Below are positions 6,851 to 15,104 of a DNA stretch of 37,112 nucleotides, piece by piece. Under the pieces are notes generated by a model. The model did not search any database. It saw only the letters and a list, made by a program, of their open reading frames with translations, and was not told the DNA's origin. The stretch is taken from positions 1 through 37,112 of the forward strand of contig CACWVN010000007.1 in assembly GCA_902764285.1 (NCBI GenBank). The letters run 5' to 3'. Both the position numbers and the translations under genes were made by a program. This DNA comes from an uncultured Eubacteriales bacterium (GTDB lineage Bacteria > Bacillota > Clostridia > Christensenellales > Aristaeellaceae). Within the stretch, counting starts at the first letter, position 1, and each line of letters opens with the position of its first letter.

Positions 6851-7966
6851 ATGACGAAGGTAAATATCATTTCCGGCTTCCTCGGCGCGGGCAAGACCAC
6901 GCTGATCAAGAAACTGCTGGAAGGCGCGTTTGAGGGCGAAAAGGTCGTGCTGCTGGAGAACGAATACGGCGAAGTGGGCATCGACGGCGGGTTCATGAAG
7001 GATACCGGCATCCAGGTGACCGAGCTGAACTCCGGCTGCATCTGCTGCACGCTGGTGGGCGATTTCACCGTGGCGCTGGGCCAGCTGATTGACCAGTATC
7101 ACCCCGACCGCGTGCTGATCGAGCCCTCCGGCGTCGGCAAGCTCTCCGATATCCGCCGCGTGGTGGACGACGTGTCGAAGACCCATGCGATCGCGCTGGC
7201 CGGCTGCGCCACCGTGGCCGACGTGGGCAAGTGCCGCATGTACGCGAAGAACTTCGGCGAATTCTTCATCGACCAGATCGAGAGCGCCGAGACCATCATC
7301 CTCAGCCGCACCCAGCTGACCACCCAGGACAAGATCGAAAAGTGCGTGGCTCTGCTGCGCGAGCACAACGCCAAGGCCCGCATCATCACCACGCCCTGGG
7401 ACGAGCTGGAACCCGCGAAGATGCTGGAGACCATCGAACATCCCGATTTCCTGCTGACTCTCGAGGACCTGCCCGAGGCCGACCACCACCATCACGACCA
7501 CGGTCATGAGCACGAGCATCATCATGACCACGACGAGCACGAGCATCATCACGACCACGACCACGACGAGCACGAGCATCATCACGATCATGACCATGAC
7601 GAGCATCATCACGATCACGACGAGCACGAGCATCATGACCACGATCATGAGCACGAGCACCATCACGACCACCACGGCCATCACCATGCCGACGAGATCT
7701 TTGAAAACATCGGCGTGGAGACGCCCAAGCGCTTCGACGAAGCGGAGATCCGCAGCGCGCTCAAGGAGCTGGACGACCGGTTCACCTACGGCGATATCCT
7801 GCGGGCGAAGGGCATCCTGCCCACGAACGACGGCCGCTGGCTGCACTTCGACTACGTGCCCGGCGAATCCGAGATCCGCTACGGCTCCGCGGACTATACC
7901 GGCCGCCTGTGCGTGATCGGCGTGCACATCAACGAAGAGGCGCTGAAGGAACTCTTCGGGATTTAA
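6851..7966 (+). CDS. CobW/P47K family GTPase with a 69-residue His-rich metal-binding tract
   Basis: This 371-aa cytosolic G3E-class P-loop GTPase belongs to the CobW/COG0523 group, whose members supply metals (Zn, Co, Ni) to client proteins. The P-loop GFLGAGKTT is at 9-17, the ENEYGEVGID switch segment at 36-45 and the metal-binding GCICC motif at 62-66. An EPSG segment is at 91-94, and the CobW C-terminal domain spans about 283-371. In place of the usual NKxD guanine-specificity motif it has SRTQ (152-155), a variant I recall in other clostridial members. Residues 211-279 are almost only His, Asp and Glu, with about 41 His, suggesting a metal buffer or sensor. The start is ATG 6851 after GGAGGACAGG. 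The next GTPase begins 13 bp downstream, so the two are probably an operon. The metal identity is not shown; zinc, cobalt or nickel are all possible. Confidence 0.92.
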   Translation: MTKVNIISGFLGAGKTTLIKKLLEGAFEGEKVVLLENEYGEVGIDGGFMKDTGIQVTELNSGCICCTLVGDFTVALGQLIDQYHPDRVLIEPSGVGKLSDIRRVVDDVSKTHAIALAGCATVADVGKCRMYAKNFGEFFIDQIESAETIILSRTQLTTQDKIEKCVALLREHNAKARIITTPWDELEPAKMLETIEHPDFLLTLEDLPEADHHHHDHGHEHEHHHDHDEHEHHHDHDHDEHEHHHDHDHDEHHHDHDEHEHHDHDHEHEHHHDHHGHHHADEIFENIGVETPKRFDEAEIRSALKELDDRFTYGDILRAKGILPTNDGRWLHFDYVPGESEIRYGSADYTGRLCVIGVHINEEALKELFGI

Positions 7967-7979
7967 GGGAGTCTGAATT

Positions 7980-8921
7980 ATGAACGTTCCGGTCTATATC
8001 GTCACGGGCTTTCTGGGCGCCGGCAAGACGAAATTCATCACCGATATGCTGACCGACGAGGGCTTCTCCGAGGGCGAGCGCACGCTGCTGCTGTGCTGCG
8101 AGGAGGGCGAGGAGGAATACGACGCCGACACGCTGAAGGCCACCAACACGACGCTCGTGACGCTGGAGGGCCAGAAGGAGATCGCCGGCAAGCGCCTGCT
8201 GCGCATGAACCGGGAACACCGGCCCGAGCGGGTGATCATCGAGTACAACGCCATGTGGCTGCTGGAGACGCTCTACGCCGCCGAGAAGCCCGACGACTGG
8301 GCGCTGGCGCAGATCATCGATCTGGTGGACGCCTCCACCTTCGAAATGTATCTGAAGAACATGCGCCAGTACATGGCGGACGGGCTGAAGGAGGCCGACC
8401 TGGTCATCTTCAACCGCTGCGATGAAACCAGCCGCAAGAGCCCCTGGCGCCGCGCCGTGAAGGGCCTGAACGGCGGCGCGCGCATCTTCTTTGAAAACCT
8501 GGACGGCACCACCGACGACGGCGTGGCCGACGAGGATCTGCCCTACGATGTGAAGGCGGATCCGATCGTGATCGGCGACGAGGATTTCGGAACCTTCTAC
8601 CTGGACGCGCTGGAGCATCCCGAGCGCTACGACGGCAAGCGCATCCACGCCCGGGGCCGCGCCTTCCGCATGCAGGACATGCCGAAGAACTGCTATGTGT
8701 TCGGCCGCCACGTGATGACCTGCTGCGCGGCGGACATCGGCGGCATCGGCTTTCTTTGCCAGTTCAGCGGCGAGCCGCCGAAGACCAACGACTGGATCTT
8801 CCTGGACGCGAAGGCGGAAAAGAGCTTCAGCCCGCTGCACAATGCCGATGCCATCATACTGATCGAACAGAAGGTGGAGCGGGCCGGCGCGCCGAAGGAA
8901 GAGCTGGTCTACTTCAATTAG
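7980..8921 (+). CDS. CobW-like GTPase fused to a YcgQ/TIGR03943-type C-terminal domain
   Basis: The 313-aa protein begins with a CobW-type GTPase half: P-loop GFLGAGKTK at 10-18, an IIEYN segment near 86-90 in the place of the usual EPSG, and NRCD (145-148) as an NKxD-like motif. Unlike its neighbour it lacks the GCxCC metal motif and has no His tract. The switch segment reads CCEEGEEEYDAD (39-50). From about 195 on, the usual CobW C-terminal domain is absent. Instead the sequence resembles the C-terminal domain of YcgQ/TIGR03943 (DUF1980) permease-associated proteins. It runs DEDFGTFYLDALEHPERYDGK, then FGRHVMTCCAADIGGIGF (241-258) and a DWIFLDA strand. The CCAAD cysteines could bind metal. 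It follows the His-rich GTPase by 13 bp with GGGAG upstream. The fold assignment of the N-terminal half is secure; the C-terminal match is from memory of the family pattern. Confidence 0.85.
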   Translation: MNVPVYIVTGFLGAGKTKFITDMLTDEGFSEGERTLLLCCEEGEEEYDADTLKATNTTLVTLEGQKEIAGKRLLRMNREHRPERVIIEYNAMWLLETLYAAEKPDDWALAQIIDLVDASTFEMYLKNMRQYMADGLKEADLVIFNRCDETSRKSPWRRAVKGLNGGARIFFENLDGTTDDGVADEDLPYDVKADPIVIGDEDFGTFYLDALEHPERYDGKRIHARGRAFRMQDMPKNCYVFGRHVMTCCAADIGGIGFLCQFSGEPPKTNDWIFLDAKAEKSFSPLHNADAIILIEQKVERAGAPKEELVYFN

Positions 8922-9039
8922 ACAATTTATTTCATCGGTGTCGTAAAAATTAGGTTTTTTCGTGACAAAATTGCCGCAAATTCGACCCATATATGTGATA
9001 AACTGATTGACAGTAAAAAAGAGATGGGAGGAATCGGCT

Positions 9040-9537
9040 GTGAAGCGTAGAGTATTGTCGTTGTTGCTGTGCGTAATGCTGGTCGCGTCTATGCTTATCG
9101 TGCCGACGACCGCGTTCGCTTCGAGCGGCAAGATGGTCAAGCTCTTCAAGGTGACGGTGGACGGCGCCCGCGTGCGCAAGGGCCCCGGATCGAGTTATGA
9201 GGTCGTCACCAGCGTCAAGAAGAGCAGCAAGGTGTTCTATCTGGGAAAGACGGTCAACTCCTTCTGCTATGTGCGCACTTCCAACGGCGACATCGGGTAT
9301 ATGTACCGCGGCTTCCTGAAGGCCTACGGCGCGGTCCCGCTGAACCAGGTGTATTACTGCACGGCGAAGAAGGCCACGGTCTACAAGCGCACCAGCAAGG
9401 GCGCGAAGCGGATCGGCTGGCTGTACAGGAACCAGCACGTGATCGTCTACGAGGTTCGCGGAAACTGGGCCTACATCAAATCGCTGTCCGGCAAGAGCGG
9501 ATACGTGAAAAAGAGCGCGCTGAAGAAAGCCAATTGA
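9040..9537 (+). CDS. Secreted SH3-like (SH3b) domain protein
   Basis: The 165-aa protein has a Sec signal peptide (about residues 1-28, ending TTAFA-SS) and two SH3b-type repeats. The first (about 36-90) has the typical GARVRKGPGSSYEVV pattern followed by YVRTSNGDIGYM. The second (about 100-165) runs TVYKRTSKGAKRIGWLYRNQ to AYIKSLSGKSGYVKKSAL. SH3b repeats of this kind bind cell-wall peptides or glycans, and no enzymatic domain accompanies them here. The start was placed at GTG 9040, with GGGAGG at 9026-9031. An in-frame TTG at 9007 without a ribosome binding site is rejected. It is separated from the GTPase pair by 118 bp and closed by a strong terminator, so it is likely a separate transcription unit. 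The upstream promoter is unclear (TTGCCG at 8971 with a poorly spaced -10). Confidence 0.85.
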   Translation: MKRRVLSLLLCVMLVASMLIVPTTAFASSGKMVKLFKVTVDGARVRKGPGSSYEVVTSVKKSSKVFYLGKTVNSFCYVRTSNGDIGYMYRGFLKAYGAVPLNQVYYCTAKKATVYKRTSKGAKRIGWLYRNQHVIVYEVRGNWAYIKSLSGKSGYVKKSALKKAN

Positions 9538-9549
9538 CCGATGCGTTTG

Positions 9550-9585
9550 AAAAAGGGAACCCCGTGAAAACGAGGTTCCCTTTTT
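9550..9585 (+). terminator. Intrinsic terminator after the SH3-like gene
   Basis: AAAAAGGGAACC pairs with GGTTCCCTTTTT over 12 bp. An inner CGT-GAAA-ACG continues the stem past one mismatch. The T run is inside the right arm and continues to 9585. Confidence 0.9.
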
Positions 9586-9765
9586 CACGTTACCACAGTC
9601 ACAAAAAAACGAATTATGAGGAGTTTTATATATAATATTGATAAGCACAGCCGGTGCGAAAAGGCGGCGGCGTCCGCGAATATCAACCAATATGGCAGTT
9701 TTTACAGCGTTTTCAGGCCAGTTCGGGGCAGTTCGGATAATAATATGCTCTGAGTAATTTACACG
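9586..9765 (+). other. AT-rich region upstream of the sugar ABC transporter promoter
   Basis: No gene is supported here. It holds a TATAAT at 9631-9636 without a matching -35, a short direct repeat of CAGTTCGG (9718-9735), and the cre-like site annotated separately. Confidence 0.5.
9702..9715 (+). promoter_or_regulatory. Possible cre (CcpA catabolite repression) site
   Basis: TTACAGCGTTTTCA matches 9 of the 11 informative positions of the Firmicutes cre consensus TGWAANCGNTNWCA. It lies about 50 bp upstream of the -35 of a sugar transporter operon, where catabolite control is expected. The match is by eye only. Confidence 0.35.
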
Positions 9766-9794
9766 TTGACAAAAGAAGGAGGCGGTGATAAAAT
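9766..9794 (+). promoter_or_regulatory. Strong sigma-A promoter of the sugar ABC transporter operon
   Basis: A perfect -35 TTGACA (9766-9771), a 17-bp spacer and TAAAAT (9789-9794) lie about 60 bases before the start codon. Confidence 0.88.
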
Positions 9795-9857
9795 ATATAT
9801 GCTGATGTCGTGGGCAGTAGCGTCTGCGACAAATAAATCAAAGGAGTGTACCCCATT

Positions 9858-10907
9858 ATGAAGAAGATCCTTGCTCTGATCGTGTGCGTTCTGATGGTTC
9901 TGGGCTGCGTGAGCGCCCTGGCCGAAGGCGAAAAGATCGGCGTTTCCATGCCGACCAAGGACCTGCAGCGTTGGAACCAGGACGGCGACAACATGAAGGC
10001 TCTGCTGGAAGCTGAAGGCTATGAAGTGGACCTGCAGTTCGCCAACAACGACGTCAACCTCCAGGTTACCCAGATTCAGACCATGATCGACAACGGCTGC
10101 GCCGTGGTCGTCATCGCCGCCATCGAGGGCTCCTCCCTGGGCGCGGTTCTGGATGCCGCCGCTGAAAAGGGCGTCAAGGTTATCGCCTATGACCGCCTGC
10201 TGATGGAAAACCCGAACGTTGACTACTATGCCACGTTCGACAACTACATGGTCGGCACCGTGCAGGGCAACTTCGTTAAGGAAGCCCTGGATCTGGACAA
10301 CGCGGAAGGCCCCTTCACCATCGAGTTCACCGCGGGCGATCCCGGCGACAACAACGCTGGCTTCTTCTTCAACGGCGCTTTCGACGTGCTGAAGCCCTAC
10401 ATCGAGTCCGGCAAGCTGGTCGTGCCCTCCGGCAAGACCAAGTTCGAAGAGGTTGCTACCCCCACCTGGAAGACCGACGTCGCTCAGGCTGAGGCCGAAG
10501 ACCGTCTGGGCTCCTTCTACGCCGATGGCACCGAGCTGGATGCCTGGCTGTGCTCCAACGACTCCACCGCTCTGGGCGTGACCAACGCTCTGGAAGCGAA
10601 CTACACCGGCAAATGGCCCATCATCACCGGTCAGGACTGCGACATCCAGAACACCAAGAACATGATCGCCGGCAAGCAGGCCATGTCCGTGTTCAAGGAT
10701 ACCCGCACTCTGGCGGCTCAGGTCGTGAAGATGGTCGGCCAGATCATCCGCGGCGAAGAGGTTGACGTGAACGACACCACCACCTACGACAATGGCGCGA
10801 AGGTCGTTCCTTCCTTCCTGTGCGAGCCGGTGTTCGCCAGCGCCGACAACTATGAAGAGCTGCTGATCGAATCCGGTTACTACACCCCGGATCAGCTGGC
10901 TGACTAA
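9858..10907 (+). CDS. chvE: Multiple-monosaccharide ABC transporter substrate-binding protein (ChvE-like)
   Basis: This 349-aa extracytoplasmic periplasmic-binding-protein-fold (type I) receptor delivers aldoses such as xylose, glucose or arabinose to the importer encoded next to it. The signal peptide has the core ILALIVCVLMVLGCVSALA. Both an AxA-type cleavage and a VLGC lipobox reading are possible; tethering is expected in a Gram-positive. The mature protein starts near KIGVSMPT and has typical family segments: DLQRWNQDGDNM, NDVNLQVTQIQTMIDNG, AYDRLLMENPNVDYYATFDNYMVG, and WLCSNDSTALGV near the C-terminal lobe. The start was set at ATG 9858, because the upstream in-frame GTG (9846) overlaps the AGGAG ribosome binding site. 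Codon use is slightly less GC-extreme than in its neighbours, as expected of a highly expressed gene. A hairpin at 10928-10958 separates it from the ATPase gene. Confidence 0.93.
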   Translation: MKKILALIVCVLMVLGCVSALAEGEKIGVSMPTKDLQRWNQDGDNMKALLEAEGYEVDLQFANNDVNLQVTQIQTMIDNGCAVVVIAAIEGSSLGAVLDAAAEKGVKVIAYDRLLMENPNVDYYATFDNYMVGTVQGNFVKEALDLDNAEGPFTIEFTAGDPGDNNAGFFFNGAFDVLKPYIESGKLVVPSGKTKFEEVATPTWKTDVAQAEAEDRLGSFYADGTELDAWLCSNDSTALGVTNALEANYTGKWPIITGQDCDIQNTKNMIAGKQAMSVFKDTRTLAAQVVKMVGQIIRGEEVDVNDTTTYDNGAKVVPSFLCEPVFASADNYEELLIESGYYTPDQLAD

Positions 10908-10927
10908 CAGTCACAGCTGAATAAGCG

Positions 10928-10960
10928 CGATGCAGGCGGGCATGCCCCGCCTGCATCGTT
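10928..10960 (+). terminator. Partial terminator / mRNA-stabilising hairpin after the binding-protein gene
   Basis: A perfect 13-bp stem (10928-10940 with 10946-10958) has a CATGC loop, followed only by TTTAAG. In binding-protein operons such a hairpin lets part of the transcription continue, so that the receptor outnumbers the membrane components. That reading is inferred here. Confidence 0.75.
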
Positions 10961-11014
10961 TAAGGCTTCGGGCAAGACAGGAAAAATCCATCCGAATGGA
11001 GCTGAAGGAAAGCC

Positions 11015-12559
11015 ATGGCAAACATCTTGCTGGAAATGAAGAACATCACCAAGACGTTCCCAGGCGTCAAGGCCCTTGACAACGTCAATCTCCAGGTGGA
11101 ACAGGGCGAGATCCACGCGCTGGTCGGCGAAAACGGCGCGGGCAAATCCACGCTGATGAACGTGCTCAGCGGCATCTATCCCCATGGCACCTATGAGGGC
11201 GACATCGTCTATAACGGGCAGGTCTGCAAGTTCTCAAACATCAAGGATTCCGAAAAGCTGGGCATCGTCATCATCCACCAGGAGCTGGCTCTGGTTCCCG
11301 AGATGACGATCGGCGAAAACATGTACCTGGGCAACGAGCGCGGCCACAAGTACGCGATCGACTGGAACACCACCTACGCCGAGGCCGACAAGTATCTGCG
11401 CATGGTGGGCCTGGAAGAGAGCTCCAAGGTGCAGGTCAAGACCATCGGCACCGGCAAGCAGCAGCTGGTGGAAATCGCGAAGGCGCTGGCCAAGAACGCG
11501 AAGCTGCTGATCCTGGACGAGCCGACCTCGTCCCTGAACGAAGAGGATTCCCGCGCGCTGCTGGATCTGATGCTGGGCTTCAAGAAGCAGGGGATGACGA
11601 TGATCATCATCTCCCATAAGCTCAACGAGGTCGCCTACGTCGCGGACAAGATAACCGTCATCCGAGACGGTACCACCATCGAAACCATCGACAACCGCGG
11701 GCCCGAGCCCATCAGCGAAGAGCGGATCATCAAGGGCATGGTCGGCCGCGAGATGACCAACCGCTTCCCCAAGCGCGAAGGCGTGCAGGTCGGCGATATC
11801 ATGATGGAGGTGGACCACTGGACGGTGCACCATCCGCTGTACCCGGAGCGCAAGGTGGTGGACGACGTGTCCATCAACGTGCGCAAGGGCGAGGTCGTGG
11901 GCATCTACGGCCTGATGGGCGCCGGCCGGACCGAGCTGGCCATGTCCATCTTCGGCCAGAGCTACGGCGTGAACTTCTCCGGCCACCTGAAGATCGACGG
12001 CAAGCCGGTGAAGATGAAGAAGAGCGAGGCCGACGCCATCCGCCACAAGATCGCTTATGTGACGGAGGACCGCAAAGGCAACGGCCTGGTGCTCTCCCAG
12101 TCCATCCGCGTGAACACCTCGCTGGCGAACCTGGACAGCATTTCCAGGAACACCGTCATCGACCAGGACAGGGAATACGCCGTGGCCGAGGAATACCGCG
12201 GAAAGCTGAACATCAAGACGCCTTCGGTGGAACAGCTGGTGGGCAACCTCTCCGGCGGCAACCAGCAGAAGGTGCTGCTGGCCAAGTGGATGTTCGCCGA
12301 GCCGGACATCATGATTCTGGACGAGCCCACCCGCGGCATCGACGTCGGCGCCAAGTATGAGATCTACTGCATCATCAACGACCTGGCGAGGGCGGGCAAG
12401 TGCGTCGTCATGATCTCCTCGGAGCTTCCCGAGGTGCTGGGTATGAGCGACCGGATTTACATCATGAACGAAGGCAAGATGGTCGGCGAGATGAAGGCCA
12501 GTGAGGCGACGCAGGAGAGCATCATGGCGGCCATACTGAAATCGGGAAGGGGTGCGTGA
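11015..12559 (+). CDS. mmsA: Multiple-monosaccharide ABC transporter ATP-binding protein (GguA/MmsA-like, double ATPase)
   Basis: The 514-aa protein carries two fused ABC ATPase domains, as in RbsA, XylG and GguA; it powers sugar uptake with the adjacent permeases. The N-terminal domain has Walker [10 protein letters not shown] (38-46), a degenerate signature ([16 protein letters not shown]) and Walker [12 protein letters not shown]. The C-terminal domain has a degenerate Walker A region, [10 protein letters not shown], as usual in this family. Its signature is LSGGNQQK, and its Walker B is [19 protein letters not shown]. The length is normal. The start is ATG 11015 after GAAGGAAAGCC. It follows the binding-protein gene by 107 bp and ends 2 bp before the first permease start codon. 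Confidence 0.95.
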   Translation: MANILLEMKNITKTFPGVKALDNVNLQVEQGEIHALVGENGAGKSTLMNVLSGIYPHGTYEGDIVYNGQVCKFSNIKDSEKLGIVIIHQELALVPEMTIGENMYLGNERGHKYAIDWNTTYAEADKYLRMVGLEESSKVQVKTIGTGKQQLVEIAKALAKNAKLLILDEPTSSLNEEDSRALLDLMLGFKKQGMTMIIISHKLNEVAYVADKITVIRDGTTIETIDNRGPEPISEERIIKGMVGREMTNRFPKREGVQVGDIMMEVDHWTVHHPLYPERKVVDDVSINVRKGEVVGIYGLMGAGRTELAMSIFGQSYGVNFSGHLKIDGKPVKMKKSEADAIRHKIAYVTEDRKGNGLVLSQSIRVNTSLANLDSISRNTVIDQDREYAVAEEYRGKLNIKTPSVEQLVGNLSGGNQQKVLLAKWMFAEPDIMILDEPTRGIDVGAKYEIYCIINDLARAGKCVVMISSELPEVLGMSDRIYIMNEGKMVGEMKASEATQESIMAAILKSGRGA

Positions 12560-12561
12560 CG

Positions 12562-13761
12562 ATGAAAGCAAGCAAGGTCAGTTCTTTCTTCCAGAAGTAT
12601 ACCATGGTGCTGGCGCTCGTCCTGGTAACCATCTTTTTCGCGTGGAAGACCGACATGAAGACGCTGCTGCCCGCGAACATCAATAACCTGATCGCGCAGA
12701 ACGGCTACGTGTTCGTGCTGGCGACCGGCATGCTGTGCTGCATCCTGACCGGCGGCAACATCGATCTGTCCGTCGGTTCGGTGGTGTGCTTCACGGCGGC
12801 GGTCGGCTGCAAGCTGATGAAGGCCGGATGGAACATGTGGCTGGCGGTGCTGGTGATGCTGCTGGCCGGCCTGGCCATCGGCGCGTTCCAGGGCTTCTGG
12901 ATTTCCAAGGTGCACGTGCCCGCGTTTATCGCCACATTGTCCGGCATGTACGCCTTCCGCGGCTTCTCCAACATCATCCTCAAGGGCGAAACGGTCGCCA
13001 TCAACAACCAGGCGTTCCTGGATATCTTCGGCGGCGGCGCGAATTGCTACGTGCCCGATTTTATCGGCAAGGGTGAATACATCTGGCCGCCGTTCCTCGG
13101 CGGCGGCAACCTGAACCTGACGTGCCTGGTGGGCGGCATCCTGGCGGTGATCGTCTTCGTGGCGCTGACCGTGCGCAGGATCCTCGTCCAGAAGAAACTG
13201 GGCATCAGCCAGTCCATCATCGCTCAGGTGATCACCACCGTGATCATCAGCGCGGTGATCCTGTGGCTGACCTGGAAGCTGGCGAGCCTGAAGGGCATCC
13301 CGACGGTGCTGATCTGGATCGCGCTGGTGTTGCTGATCTATAACTACGTGACCAACCGCACCGCCATGGGCCGTCACCTGTACGCCGTCGGCGGCAACGA
13401 AAAGGCCACGGCGCTCTCCGGCGTCAACACCCGCAACGTCTACTGGTTCGCCTATGCCAACATCGGCATGCTGGCCGGCCTGGCCGGCATACTGACCGCC
13501 GCGCGCGCGAGGGGCATCGACCCCACCTACGGCGAAGGCTATGAGATGGACGCCATCGCGTCCTGCTTCATCGGCGGCGCTTCGGCCTACGGCGGCACCG
13601 GCAAGGTATCGGGCATGATCATCGGCGCCACGCTGATGGGCGTCATCAACCAGGGCATGCGCATCATGTCGGTCGATGTCAACTACCAGAAGGTGGTCAA
13701 GGGCATCGTGCTGCTGGTCGCCGTCATGTTCGACGTGCTGTCCAAGCGGCAGAAGCGATAG
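12562..13761 (+). CDS. mmsB: Monosaccharide ABC transporter permease 1 (GguB/MmsB-like)
   Basis: The 399-aa integral membrane protein of the RbsC/XylH/GguB family has about 10-11 hydrophobic segments. Family motifs include ILTGGNIDLSVGSVVCF in the conserved cytoplasmic loop (near residues 60-76). AFIATLSGMYAFRGFS follows at about 115-130, and GRHLYAVGGNEKATALSGVNT lies before the last membrane segments. The start was set at ATG 12562, 9 bases after GGAAGGGG. A GTG at 12556 that overlaps the ATPase stop codon is too close to that site. It is followed 20 bp later by a second, clearly related permease. Confidence 0.94.
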   Translation: MKASKVSSFFQKYTMVLALVLVTIFFAWKTDMKTLLPANINNLIAQNGYVFVLATGMLCCILTGGNIDLSVGSVVCFTAAVGCKLMKAGWNMWLAVLVMLLAGLAIGAFQGFWISKVHVPAFIATLSGMYAFRGFSNIILKGETVAINNQAFLDIFGGGANCYVPDFIGKGEYIWPPFLGGGNLNLTCLVGGILAVIVFVALTVRRILVQKKLGISQSIIAQVITTVIISAVILWLTWKLASLKGIPTVLIWIALVLLIYNYVTNRTAMGRHLYAVGGNEKATALSGVNTRNVYWFAYANIGMLAGLAGILTAARARGIDPTYGEGYEMDAIASCFIGGASAYGGTGKVSGMIIGATLMGVINQGMRIMSVDVNYQKVVKGIVLLVAVMFDVLSKRQKR

Positions 13762-13781
13762 TACAGGGAGGGTGACAGACA

Positions 13782-14951
13782 ATGGATAAAAACAAGATCG
13801 TTGCGACTCTGAAAAAGAACGCCATGCTCGTCGTCCTGATCCTTGTGTATCTCTTCTTCATGATTATGACGCAGGGCGGCATCTTCAAGCCCTCGAGCTT
13901 CAACGCACTGCTCAATGAGAACGCGTACGTCTACATCCTCGGCTGCGGCATGCTGATGTGCATGCTCACCGGCGGCAACATCGACCTGTCCTGCGGCGCG
14001 TTCGTCTGCCTGCTGGGCGCCATCGGCGGCGTGCTGATCGTCATCAAGGGCCTGTCGGTCGGGCTGTCCATCCTGCTCATGCTGGGCGTGGCCGTCGTCT
14101 ATGGCTGCGGCCTGGGCTTCCTGGTCGCCTATGTGAACGTGCCGCCGTGGATCGCCACGCTGGCCGGTTATCTGGCCTTCCGCGGCCTGGGCACCTCGAT
14201 CCTCAGGAGCAATTCCTCCACGGGCTCGATCGCGCCCTTCCCGGATCAGTTCCTGAACATCTTCTCCCGTACCCTGTTCAAGACGCCCGAGGGCCAGCTG
14301 AACCTGCCTTGCCTGATCGTTGGCATCGTGGCGGCGGCGCTGATCGTGTTCGTCGTGTTCAACACCCGCGCTTCCAGGCTCAAGAAGGGCTATGAGGCCG
14401 ATTCCATGGGCGCGGCGGCTGCGAAGGGCGGCCTGGGCGCGGCGGCGATCCTGCTGGTCATGTGGAAGCTGGCCTATGCCGGCGGCATCCCCACCGTGCT
14501 GGTGTGGGTCGCCGCGGTGGTGCTGATCTACAGCTTCATCACCAGCAAGACCACCATCGGCCGCCACTTCTACGTGGTGGGCGGCAACATCGAGGCCGCG
14601 AGGCTTTCCGGCGTGAATACGCGCAGGATCATGTTCATCGCTTATCTGAACATGGCCATCCTGACGTCGATCTCGGCGATGATCATGATCGCCCGCTTTA
14701 CGGCGGCCAACGCCGACGCCGGCAAGAACTTCGAGATGGACGCCATCTCCGCCTGCGTGGTGGGCGGCGTATCCGCCAGCGGCGGCGCGGGCTCCATCCT
14801 GGGCATGGTCATCGGCGCTACGCTGATCGGCGTCATCAACAAGGGCATGGCCCTGATCAGCCTGGACGCCAACTGGCAGCGCGTCGTCAAGGGCTTCGTG
14901 CTGCTGGCGGCCGTGGTTTTCGACATCCTGTCCAAGAAGCGCGAACGGTAA
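13782..14951 (+). CDS. Monosaccharide ABC transporter permease 2 (paralogue of permease 1)
   Basis: This 389-aa integral membrane protein is of the same family as the preceding gene. Shared motifs are MLTGGNIDLSCGAFVC, PPWIATLAGYLAFRGLG and GRHFYVVGGNIEAARLSGVNT. The two end with closely similar sequences (GMVIGATLIGVINKGMALIS here, GMIIGATLMGVINQGMRIMS there), but they diverge elsewhere. Tandem duplication with divergence is the simplest explanation. Because the operon has a single double-ATPase, the two permeases may form a heterodimeric channel, or they may serve alternative sugars. The start is ATG 13782 after GGGAGGGTGACAGACA. A hairpin at 14974-14997 ends the operon. Confidence 0.93.
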   Translation: MDKNKIVATLKKNAMLVVLILVYLFFMIMTQGGIFKPSSFNALLNENAYVYILGCGMLMCMLTGGNIDLSCGAFVCLLGAIGGVLIVIKGLSVGLSILLMLGVAVVYGCGLGFLVAYVNVPPWIATLAGYLAFRGLGTSILRSNSSTGSIAPFPDQFLNIFSRTLFKTPEGQLNLPCLIVGIVAAALIVFVVFNTRASRLKKGYEADSMGAAAAKGGLGAAAILLVMWKLAYAGGIPTVLVWVAAVVLIYSFITSKTTIGRHFYVVGGNIEAARLSGVNTRRIMFIAYLNMAILTSISAMIMIARFTAANADAGKNFEMDAISACVVGGVSASGGAGSILGMVIGATLIGVINKGMALISLDANWQRVVKGFVLLAAVVFDILSKKRER

Positions 14952-14973
14952 TCATCCGCGCACACCATTCGCT

Positions 14974-14997
14974 GGGCCGCTCCGTTTGGGGCGGCCC
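14974..14997 (+). terminator. Hairpin after the sugar transporter operon
   Basis: A 10-bp GC stem with one G-T pair (14974-14983 with 14988-14997) has a GTTT loop. Only a short, broken T stretch follows, so termination may be partial. Confidence 0.55.
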
Positions 14998-15019
14998 GGT
15001 GTTTGCCCGGCCAGCCGCA

Positions 15020-15048
15020 TTGACAGAACCGGCGGCGGGATTTATAAT
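15020..15048 (+). promoter_or_regulatory. Full-consensus sigma-A promoter of the FecCD/BtuD-type importer
   Basis: TTGACA (15020-15025), a 17-bp spacer and TATAAT (15043-15048): both hexamers match consensus. A 9-bp inverted repeat GAAAAGCGG/CCGCTTTTC (15049-15079) begins at the base after the -10 and spans the expected start site, where a repressor or a leader hairpin could act. Confidence 0.9.
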
Positions 15049-15104
15049 GAAAAGCGGAGCGCAGCGCGCCCCGCTTTTCATGCGTCCGGGGAGGAGGAAC
15101 GGCG

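Noticed and set aside
7482..7690. Short regularly spaced DNA repeats resembling a CRISPR-like array
   Set aside because: They are CAT/CAC-GAC-GAG codon repeats encoding the His-rich tract of the GTPase, in frame throughout.
15049..15079. Hairpin as a terminator of the upstream sugar operon
   Set aside because: It begins immediately after a perfect -10 and has no T run after the stem. A start-site dyad is the better reading.
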